64,000 bases of DNA, taken from a virus. Every line of letters begins with the position of its first letter. Position 1 is the first letter of the stretch. Of this stretch, positions 47,679 to 57,300 are shown in pieces. The notes under the pieces are model-generated. The model was not told the DNA's origin and did not search any database. It saw only the letters and a list, made by a program, of their open reading frames with translations. Location of the stretch: the IMG/VR virus record IMGVR_UViG_3300043395_001970, positions 1 through 64,000 of that record; one strand, written 5' to 3'. Position numbers and translations under genes: made by a program.

Positions 47679-50072
47679 TTATGCTGAGAAACTTGCTCCA
47701 GTTGGAAGAATGTTGAAATCAATTACGATGAATTCTGCAGTCTTCGCTGGTTGAAGGAATATCTGTCCAGCTAATATGTTTCTATCAATCACATCAGGTG
47801 TATTGTTAGTTTCATCCATTACAACTCTGAATGCGTATAAACCTTGTCTTTGTTGAATTGCTTCTAAGTAAGGATTTACAGTATTCAAGAATCTTCCTCT
47901 AGTTGTAGAAGTATTTTGTTCAAATACTAAGAAACGAGAAGTAGATGCGATGAACTTCTTAACAGTGATAAGTAATCTTCTTACGTTGATTCTATCTAAT
48001 GCCGATGCTTTATCTTGTAGAGTTTTTTGTCCGAATGCTACAATACCTTGTCCAGGGAATGCTGCGATTGGGTTTACTTTGTTCTCATATAGAGTATCTC
48101 TTTCAGAGTGTGTTAATCTATTCAATACACTAACTGCTCCAGTAATACCACCTCTATTCAAACCAGCAGGTGCGAACCATTCTGCTGCTAATCTATCATT
48201 CTGAGCGAATACCGCTGGAAGTAATACTGAAGGTGGAACAGTTGTAAGTTTGTTTGTGTTAGTATCAATTGTCTTAACCCAAGGATAGTAAGTTGCTACA
48301 TAGTTTGAATCTACTGCGTTAGCTGCTTCAGTTGCTTCAGTTATTGTATCATCATAATCGTTGAAATCAGCGATATAGAATGCATCTTGTCTATCTTCAA
48401 CCATATCAATAGCCTTTGTAGTTACTGATGGGTGAAGGCTTCTTACAATACCAGGAGTTACAACCATATTGATATCCCATTCATCAGGATTAGATACAGC
48501 GTTGATACCTCTAGCATATGATAGTGAACCAGATGATGTTGAAGTTGAACAATTAAATCCTTGCGTATTTGCTGCTCCCCATTCAGTATCACCAGCTTTT
48601 GCTGCTTTAACAGTTGGGTTCATACCATCATATCCACTTTGGAATGCTAATACAAATTGTCTTTTGGCCATATCACCAGAAGTAGAACCTGTCATTTCGT
48701 ATTGATAATTTGGATAAATAGCCGAATTATCAAATGCGAATATTTTATTATTACCCGTTGCTACACCTTGTGGCAATGGTTTTAAGTATTGTTTGTTATC
48801 CAAAGAAACACCAGAAGTTTCAAAATCAAAACCTGCGAAATAAACAGGAGATGATGATGTGTTTACTGCTGAACCAGTTTGGAATACAACCGCAGGAACT
48901 TTTGATTCATCTGCTGTTGCTACTTTGATTGGGTTGAAATAAGCTGCATGTCCAAATGGTGCTGCCGATACAGGAAATGCTCCTGCTTCTTTTACTTCAA
49001 CTCTAATATATTTTGACCTAGCTACATAATCACCATTTTCAGTAATCTTACCATCAGAATCAATTGTTAAATATCTATCACCAATTCTTCTAGCAATATA
49101 GTTTGGAGAAGCAGGGTCTAAGTTTACGTTATTATATGTTTCTAATACAACTTTTCTTTTATCAGTGTCAGAGAATGAACGGATTGTTACAGTAAATGTA
49201 GCGTAATCAGTTGCTCCATCTTCACCAGCTGCTTTTACATTAGAAATACCAACTTTAAATTTAGTATTATAATTTGTACCATGTCCTAATGTTGCAAAAC
49301 GGAAAAGGTCATATCTTTCACCACTTATGTTCTGAGATTTAACCCAAGGAGTAAATGCTTCAGAATAAGCTGGTGAAATTTCATTACCACTATAATTTTG
49401 GTCAGGCAATTCTTTTACAAAAATTGATGCTGAAGCGTATGGTGAAGATAATGCAGAACCGGTGTTTTCAAAGAAAATGTAAGTGTAAGCTTTCTTTGAA
49501 GTTGATGCAGATGTTACAATTGGAGAAGTACCAAATACATCAGAAAGGTCATTTACATCCGAATTATTTATAGAAGCAGAAATTGAATATCCACTTTGTA
49601 ATAGGTTTGAACCAGAAAGTAAGAATGCTCCACTTCCAGTTAAATCAGCACCAAATATTGGCATTATGTTAGCTGCAGGGAATCCTACATTTTGTTGTCC
49701 TAAATTAGTATTATAAAGAACACCAATTAAAGTTGGAGTTCTTCCACTAGCTTCTGTCCATGCGGAAGATGATGCAAATATACCCATAGGTTTTACTTGA
49801 GTATAACCACCAACTCCAGCTACTCTTACGATTGTTGCTGAACCAGCTTCTCTTAAATAGTTTTGTACTGCATATTCAGTATAATATGTCCCATCAGGTG
49901 TTCCGAAGATATCTTCAAATTCTGATTGTGTTCTCACAATAGTTGGAACAAATGCAGGTCCTTGTTTGAAAGGTCCTATAAATGCTGCTCCAATTTCTCC
50001 AATTCCTTGCGCTAAGAAGGATAGGTCATTTTCTCTTGTGAATACGCCAGGTGATACGATTCTTTCTGCCAT
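47679..50072 (-). CDS. 18: Contractile tail sheath protein, gp18-like
   Basis: 797 residues (T4 gp18 is 659). Starts with the sheath signature ERIVSPGVFTREND, continues GAAFIGPFKQGPAFVPTIV and LREAGSATIVRVAG; the C-terminal core has NVRRLLITVKKFIASTSRFL followed by FEQNT, RFLNTVNPYLEAIQQRQGLY and FRVVMDETNNTPDVIDRN, the conserved sheath handshake region. Extra surface domains in the middle explain the larger size. Upstream are a late octamer and a GGAG ribosome site. Confidence 0.95.
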   Translation of the reverse strand: MAERIVSPGVFTRENDLSFLAQGIGEIGAAFIGPFKQGPAFVPTIVRTQSEFEDIFGTPDGTYYTEYAVQNYLREAGSATIVRVAGVGGYTQVKPMGIFASSSAWTEASGRTPTLIGVLYNTNLGQQNVGFPAANIMPIFGADLTGSGAFLLSGSNLLQSGYSISASINNSDVNDLSDVFGTSPIVTSASTSKKAYTYIFFENTGSALSSPYASASIFVKELPDQNYSGNEISPAYSEAFTPWVKSQNISGERYDLFRFATLGHGTNYNTKFKVGISNVKAAGEDGATDYATFTVTIRSFSDTDKRKVVLETYNNVNLDPASPNYIARRIGDRYLTIDSDGKITENGDYVARSKYIRVEVKEAGAFPVSAAPFGHAAYFNPIKVATADESKVPAVVFQTGSAVNTSSSPVYFAGFDFETSGVSLDNKQYLKPLPQGVATGNNKIFAFDNSAIYPNYQYEMTGSTSGDMAKRQFVLAFQSGYDGMNPTVKAAKAGDTEWGAANTQGFNCSTSTSSGSLSYARGINAVSNPDEWDINMVVTPGIVRSLHPSVTTKAIDMVEDRQDAFYIADFNDYDDTITEATEAANAVDSNYVATYYPWVKTIDTNTNKLTTVPPSVLLPAVFAQNDRLAAEWFAPAGLNRGGITGAVSVLNRLTHSERDTLYENKVNPIAAFPGQGIVAFGQKTLQDKASALDRINVRRLLITVKKFIASTSRFLVFEQNTSTTRGRFLNTVNPYLEAIQQRQGLYAFRVVMDETNNTPDVIDRNILAGQIFLQPAKTAEFIVIDFNILPTGASFSA

Positions 50073-50126
50073 TTTATTTCTCCAATTAGATTTTTGTTAT
50101 AATTTGTATTCCTATAAAAATACACA

Positions 50127-50134
50127 TATAAATA
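50127..50134 (-). promoter_or_regulatory. Candidate late promoter octamer
   Basis: TATTTATA (context GTTTATATTTATATGTG) directly behind a terminator, 55 nt before the sheath ATG. Confidence 0.5.
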
Positions 50135-50141
50135 TAAACAA

Positions 50142-50176
50142 AATATCCAAAACACAATAATGATGCTTTGGATATT
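50142..50176 (-). terminator. Rho-independent terminator before the sheath unit
   Basis: Stem AATATCCAAA / TTTGGATATT with a loop of about 15 nt (outer arms 50176-50167 and 50151-50142) and TTGTTT behind it; it ends the 129-aa gene transcript. Confidence 0.75.
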
Positions 50177-50199
50177 ACGTTTGATTAATTCTTTAAAAA

Positions 50200-50589
50200 T
50201 TATATAGGTAAAGAACCCGAATTAGAACCAGATACAGGTGACCAAGGTAAATCAAAAGTGTCTACATTTTGTATCACATTTCTTTTTCTATCTATATCTT
50301 TTTGAATTCTATCACTAATATGGTCCCAATATGAAGTGTTTGAAGAACCACTTACATAGCTCTTAATCCACCCCAAAACTTGCTCTTCTGTAAGTTGTGT
50401 ATAATCAACAAAGTTTTCAGGATCTACTGAACTTAAATCAAATGGTGTAGCTCCTACAAATGCTCCAGAAACATTATCTGAAGTATCCGTTCCAGTACAC
50501 TCCCAACGAGTACCTATAATTACATTATCTAAACCATTACCACTTGTTTTTGATAATGCTGTAATTTTCCATGTATAATTTATTGCCAT
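50200..50589 (-). CDS. Small structural protein, 129 aa
   Basis: Begins INYTWKITALSKTSG, a short beta-rich domain of a type frequent beside fibre genes in marine T4-like phages, then FVDYTQLTEEQVLGWIKSYV and a Gly/Ser-rich end. No family name can be given with certainty. Own late octamer 18 nt upstream and terminator behind. Confidence 0.65.
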   Translation of the reverse strand: MAINYTWKITALSKTSGNGLDNVIIGTRWECTGTDTSDNVSGAFVGATPFDLSSVDPENFVDYTQLTEEQVLGWIKSYVSGSSNTSYWDHISDRIQKDIDRKRNVIQNVDTFDLPWSPVSGSNSGSLPI

Positions 50590-50606
50590 TTTCTTTTTAT
50601 TTTAAT

Positions 50607-50614
50607 TATAAATA
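50607..50614 (-). promoter_or_regulatory. Candidate late promoter octamer
   Basis: TATTTATA (context CAAATATTTATAATT), 18 nt before the 129-aa structural gene. Confidence 0.5.
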
Positions 50615-50627
50615 TTTGTTTTTAAAA

Positions 50628-50915
50628 TTAACCATTTTCTTGTCCTGTCACTTTAAAATCAAAATCTTGACACATTTTTTCTGCTAAATAGAAATTACTA
50701 CCACTCCATGCATTTAAAACATTTTGTGGTACTTTCCATTCACCTGTTGATACTGTTGTATCTGGTATTGCAACCGATTCTCTATTTGGGTCTCTATATC
50801 TTAACTCATATCTTAAAATACAATCATCATCATTCAAATCATATCTTAAAATGTTTGTAAATACAGTGTTTACTTTTTTACCAAATAAATTTTTTTCTTC
50901 AATAAAAGTTATCAT
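50628..50915 (-). CDS. Unknown late protein, 95 aa
   Basis: Not recognised. Beta-strand-rich start (KKVNTVFTNILRYDL, CILRYELRYRDPN) and a helical end with LAEKMCQDFDF. It is 14 nt behind the 141-aa gene, so they share a transcript in the fibre-sheath interval. Confidence 0.65.
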   Translation of the reverse strand: MITFIEEKNLFGKKVNTVFTNILRYDLNDDDCILRYELRYRDPNRESVAIPDTTVSTGEWKVPQNVLNAWSGSNFYLAEKMCQDFDFKVTGQENG

Positions 50916-50929
50916 CTTCTTTTTTGTTT

Positions 50930-51355
50930 TTAAACATCAACTAAAACAGTTGCTGATTGGATTACATTTCTTTCTATCAAATCTGCCGCTATCTTTTCTT
51001 TTAGTAAAGGATATGCTTTTGCAAATATATCACCACCTTCCAATACAGTAAAATCAGGAACCTTTTTTTCATAAACTCTACCATCAATAACTTCTTGTTC
51101 CGTTCTTGTCATTGGTAAAGAATGCCAATGTGGTATAGCATCTATCTTAGCAAGAAATCTTTCTTGAATAGGCGCTCCCATACGATTTGAAATATTAGTT
51201 TCCAACAATCTTGCTGTTTCTTCGTTTTTAAATACATTCACATAAAGTTCTAATGCTCCTTTGTTTCTATCTACCACATAACGATAAATTCTAACATAAG
51301 CTTCATCAGTTATTCCCTGCGATGTACCTACTTGTGCTGCTATTTTAATTGCCAT
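50930..51355 (-). CDS. Unknown late protein, 141 aa
   Basis: Not recognised. N-terminal beta segment (MAIKIAAQVGTSQGITDEAY; VRIYRYVVDRNKGALELYV) followed by charged helices and a C-terminal PLLKEKIAADLIERNVI. Likely a virion or assembly protein by position. AAAGGA ribosome site and a late octamer stand just upstream. Confidence 0.65.
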   Translation of the reverse strand: MAIKIAAQVGTSQGITDEAYVRIYRYVVDRNKGALELYVNVFKNEETARLLETNISNRMGAPIQERFLAKIDAIPHWHSLPMTRTEQEVIDGRVYEKKVPDFTVLEGGDIFAKAYPLLKEKIAADLIERNVIQSATVLVDV

Positions 51356-51375
51356 AGTTATTTTCCTTTAATATA

Positions 51376-51383
51376 TATAAATA
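51376..51383 (-). promoter_or_regulatory. Candidate late promoter octamer
   Basis: TATTTATA (context CTATATATTTATATATA), 21 nt before the 141-aa gene, only 6 nt past the stop of the giant fibre gene. Confidence 0.5.
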
Positions 51384-51388
51384 TATAG

Positions 51389-54300
51389 TTACTTATTCAA
51401 ACCTAATTTTTCTTCCAAAATTTTTATTTTAGCCTTTAATTCTTCAATCTGAGTTTGTTGTTCTTTCATAGCGTTTACTAATAATGCAGGCATTGCTCTA
51501 TCTCTTATTGCTAAATATCCAGCATCATCAGGTCTTACTAATAATGGTTCAACATCTTCAACTTCTTGAGCGATAAAACCAATATCATGTCTTAGATTTG
51601 TTGTTTCATATTCATCAGTACCCTCTTTCCAATCAAATTCAACACCTCTCAATTTCAGAACTTTATCTAATGCATTTTCGTAAAACTTAACATTATCTTT
51701 TAATCTTCTATCAGATGGAGAACCATATGCAATAATATTGTTTGATGCAATAATCACACCATCATATCTCAAGTTAATGTTTGCACCACCACCTCTATTA
51801 CCAGAGAAGATTCTCAAACCATAAGAAGCACGAAGTGATAAATATCCGTCATTCACGTCTGCCAAATCACCATCATCGGATACCCACATACCACCACCAC
51901 CATAGTTATCAAAGTTTGCACGAACTACATATGGAGTACCAATAGTATCATCATTCAAATAGTATCTCTGCCATCTAGAAGACCAACCACCCCATCTTAC
52001 AACGTTATCACCATCCAAACCTAAGTTCAATGCGTAGTAACCACCTTTGTGGAATGACATGAACGCACCATTGTTACCAGTTGAGTATGGTTGCAACATT
52101 GCCGAATCGGTTTGTGTTGCGTAGTATCCTCTATTGTAAGTAAAGTAAACTCTTGAATAGTGATTATAATCGTAAGTTGGAATACAATATTCACCTCTGT
52201 TGTTAGAGTCAACCATTGCTTTCCAACCACTATTGTTTGGCCAAGAGTTTCTAAACCACAATCTATCTACAGGTCCACCAACTAATTGCCATCCATATCC
52301 TGCATTATAACTCCAAGTATAGTGGTATGATTGAACACCCACCCAGTGAGATGTACCAGGAGGTTGGTTAGCCGGGTTTGACCAAGTATCAATATCACCA
52401 CTACCCCAATCCATTACCCAGTTGAAGTCCGTAGTACCCCAACCCATATTACCTGTCCAATAATAAACATCACCAGTGTAATCTTGTGGTCTTCTCCAGT
52501 TTGACCTACCTGTCAATGATATATTACCTTTACCTCTATTTTCTAATCCTAACCATTGAGAACGAGAGTTAGGATTCATATAGTATCCAGTATCATCTCT
52601 ATCATAGTAAATGTATGCTCTTGCATCATTCATATATGTGATACGATACAACTCCATATGGGCGTTACCATATTCAATACGAATCTGCCAGTTTCCGGAG
52701 TTATTTAACATACCGAAACCACTACCATCCCAATATCCAGCGTATCCTCTTAAATCAGATTCGTAGTTGTTGTAGAATACTATACCACCATATCCATATC
52801 CACCACCGGCTGCTTTCCAATATCCGTTATTAGAATACCAGTGCATTCCTCTATTGTTATTATACAAACCTTGTCCAGAGTTATTATTTCTAAACCAAGC
52901 ATTTGAATATATGTCATTGAAAGTTGGAGAAGCATCGGTTCTTACGTTTTGGTTGATGTAGTTACTCATCCAACCCATATATCTATTCCAATAGTTACCA
53001 TCTCTTGCAAACTGATGAGATTCTAAACCATCAGAACCATATCTCATAATATGGTAACCATTTGCGTAAGCTTGTAGATATAAGTGAGAACTATGCCATT
53101 GTATCTTATAGTATTCACCCGTCCAACCACCAGGATCAGAATACAACATATAACCAGGATTGATGTATATGTTATTTGCATTTACAAAGTTTAATCTATT
53201 TGTAGAAGCAGGGTCACAATAATATCCTGAATTATTTGTATCATAGAAAATAGTTGCGTAGAAATCACCACCACTACCTAAGTACATATTTCCAACCCAG
53301 AAGTTGTACATCGCCAAACGATATCCATTGGCGTACATTTCATTTACGTTGAAATAGAAGTTAGAACGGTCAGTATAAATGTGAGCATGTCCAGTATTTG
53401 CCGGTCCAAACTGAATCCATCCAGAAGGTGTATAATGTCTCCATCCCCAATCACCGGCACCAAAGTAGAATCCACTATTACCATAATCTATCGTTGAAAG
53501 ACGAGAACGTCCATTTGGGTCAACAAAGAATGCGGAGTTATTTCTATCATAAAGTATTGGTGTGTATATTTGACCAGGAACGTGAAATTCAGGTCCATAG
53601 AAATATCCATCACCTTCTATGTTTCCAGTACCGGCCGCAGATATATAATCGTTTACGTTTCCATATGTTCCAGTTGAATCGAATACAATTCTACCAGTTG
53701 CTGCAATTCTTATACGGTCATGTATAGTTGATGTATCAGGATCATTACCTTTAAAGATTAACAATTCAGATTCATCACCATTTCTCCAAATTCTTTCTAT
53801 AAGAGCAGTGTGGTTATATGAACCAGGATTATCACCAACAACTCCATAGAAATATAATCCATTTGATGTTGTTGAAATACCACTTAAATAGATACCGCTA
53901 AATCTAGAATCACCATTAGGATTGACGTAATATGTAGTATCATTTGCATCATAATAGATACCCGCTCTCATTTGGTCTCTTACCCAAAGGTGTCCATCAG
54001 GGTGGAACTGAGCCACACCTGTCCATCCAGAAGTTAAGATACTGAATGATTTTGATGAACTCATATGGATACCAAAACCTTCTCTACCCCAATATCCTCT
54101 TGATGTTGAGTGTTTAATCAAACCTTCATCCCATGTACCAGCTCTTAACCAATAAATGTAAGGCCATTGGTCAGCGTTTGATGTATCATATGCAGTACCA
54201 TTAACATAGAAGTAACCACTTTGAAGTGCTACTATATTTGATAAACTTGTTGGGTCTACATAATATGCTGTGTTGTTATAATCATAGAAAATTGGAGAAC

Positions 54301-57300
54301 GCATTTGATTGTATGCGTAGAAAATACCACTACTAAATTCACCCCAAGCATTATTAGAACCTCCACCAAAATAGATTACGTTACCGTCATAATAATTCAA
54401 ATACAAACCATATCCACTACCAGCATCTAAGTGTAAATTACCATTTGTTGTTGCTACTGATGCAAATGCCGAATCAATATATCCATTTCTACCATCACCA
54501 CCAACTAATAAATAAGCTCCCCAAGTGTTATTTGGACCAAATAATGCACCACCTCTCATTCTCAATGCAGTCATTGATGTTGAGTTAGGGTCTATGTAGT
54601 ATCCACTATCATTTGCATCATAATAAATTGTACCATAAACACGTCCACCAAAATATAATATTGGGTCTCCACTCTCTCTACCGATATAAGCAAACTGATT
54701 ATTACCGGCGGTGTTATCCATAAATCTTACATAAGAGTTGTTATTATTATCATTAGCATCAACTCTTAGGATAATATCGTTAAATGAGTTTATAGATATT
54801 GAATCGGTAAACGTACCATTCAAGTCAGTAGAAGCAATACCATGAAACTGATACGAATCATATGAAGCGTTCCAGTCAAATGAAACATATGCTAATCTGG
54901 TCATATATGAACTCCACGAACCATAGTTAGCCCATATAGAACGTTCACTATTTAATCTAAACGAGTTATCGGAACGAATGTAGTTATCATTGTAAAGAAC
55001 TTTTGAACCTCTTACTCTTAAATAAGTTCCATCAACCATATACCAGCCACCACCCCAACCAAATCCAATTTCCTCATCTCTCATAAATGATGCAGCACCT
55101 CTACCAAATACGATTGCGTCTTGGTTTCCTAATAATTGAAGTGAACCATTTATGAATACTCTGTTATTTGTAATTGTACTAATTACTGAAGCGTTATCAG
55201 TTGCGGTATATGAAAAATCAGTAGTTGCAATACCCATTCTTTGGTCGGATGAGAAGAATGCTGCCAAACCACCATTTATTGAAGTAAAATCAGAAGTGTT
55301 ATTAGTATAAATGTATAAAGAACCTCCTGTATTTGTTCTACCAGCTACTATATAGTTACCACCATTATTACCTAATTGTAAACCATACCAACTCAATGAG
55401 CCGTGATAGTTATTTGAACCATCATATCTAGCTCTAAAATAATTTCCACCAGGAATATATATGTCACCAGTTGCAACATTTCCTCTACTTGTTACAGTAG
55501 CTAATGTTTCCGAACCAGCCGTACCAGTAATATTTCCTGTTATATTAGCTGTAGTATTATCTAAATGGAATGCTGCTCTTGGAATTGTTACAGAATAACT
55601 TGAGTGATTTGAGTAGGTGAATGGACCATGCGTCATATTCAAATTAGAATATGAAATCTTAACATTATAGCTTAACCCAGCTCCACAATTTGGATTTACA
55701 ATTAATCTTAATACCCAACCTGTTGATACATGGTCACCATTAATACCCAATAAACCATTTGCGTTACTACCATTCCACAATCCAACATTATTGTTAGAAC
55801 CTGCTGATAATATCAAATTAGATGAAATTCTATCACCAATGTAAACAATCCATTTTTTATATTCAACATAAGAAGTTTGTGTATAACCTCTATGAGAACC
55901 AATTACTTCAATTACAATAGAACTATCATAACCACCATATGAATTAATCGTACCAATTGTATAAATTCTTGCATTTTCATTACAAGCCGGCCAGTTATCA
56001 GGGGTTGAAACAACACCTTTAAATTCAGTATAGTTATCACTAAATGTATGAGAACCATATAATCTTGAAGACCTATTATAAAGACTTCCACCAGCATTTG
56101 GGTCTAAGAAGTATGAAGTACTAGCTACATCATATAGTATAGGTGTATAAAATGCACCATTTTGAGAATCAGGAGTTACATATACATCCTGATTTAGCAT
56201 TCTTAATGTTGTAAAATTACTATTTCCTTCTGTTCCTGTATTTAAATTAATTCTTTTTGATGAACCTCTATTTGAAATATTCATCGCACCAGCACCATCC
56301 AAATTCAATGATAAACCATCTGTAGCATATGCTGCATAAGAACCGAATGATTGAGTTCTACCACCTAAACCAAACCATGCTCTTTGTGAACCTTGGTCAT
56401 CATACATTCCTAATAACAAATAGTTACTAGCAGATGTATTGTCCCATCTCATAAATGGAGCGCCTGTATTATTAAAATCAGCCAATCCATTTATTACTAA
56501 TCCGGCAAATGTTACCGAATCCGATGTTCTTATATTTTGGTTCATTAAGTGAACTTCGGTCAAACCTTGTCCAGTATTAACCTGAGCAGATACTAAGTTT
56601 CCAGGTATTGTAAATGTACCTGCGCTATCTAGTCTACCAATTTGAGTCCATCCTATTGTTCTACCTGCTGTTGTAGTTTGGTCATTGTAGAAAGTAAATC
56701 CTTGGTTAAAATTAAGATATGTTGCTGTATCGGTTAGTGGGGCAATTAGTTGACCTGATGTAGCTGTATGCCTTACATTATATCCAATACCGCCATACCA
56801 TCCACCACTATAACCAGCAACCATACCTCTACCCTCAGAACCACCACTACCTAAGTTTACGTTGTATGTACCATTAGCATCATAAAAATTAGCAGCTCTT
56901 ACATTTGCATAAATTACAGTATCTGTAGTTCTTAGATTTTGGTCCATTAAGTAAACTTCGGTAGCACCTTGTCCAGTATCAATTGTACCACTAAGAATTA
57001 CATTACCATTAACCTGTAATGTATTATCTGCATACCATCTATCAGTTGATTCATCCCAATAGAATGAAACATTTGCTGATGAACCTCTCCTTACTTCAAT
57101 ACCAGCATTTTCAGATGGTGCTCCAGAAGTAAAGTTTGAATTTAATGTAATTATATTATCAGCTAATAAAATAGTTTCAGTATTGATTGTGGTAGTTGTA
57201 CCACTTACAGTAAGATTACCTGTAATTGTTGCATTACCTGTTACTGTCAATAGTGTACCATCAAATGTTAAGTTTTGTTCTACTGTACCATTTGGTGCCG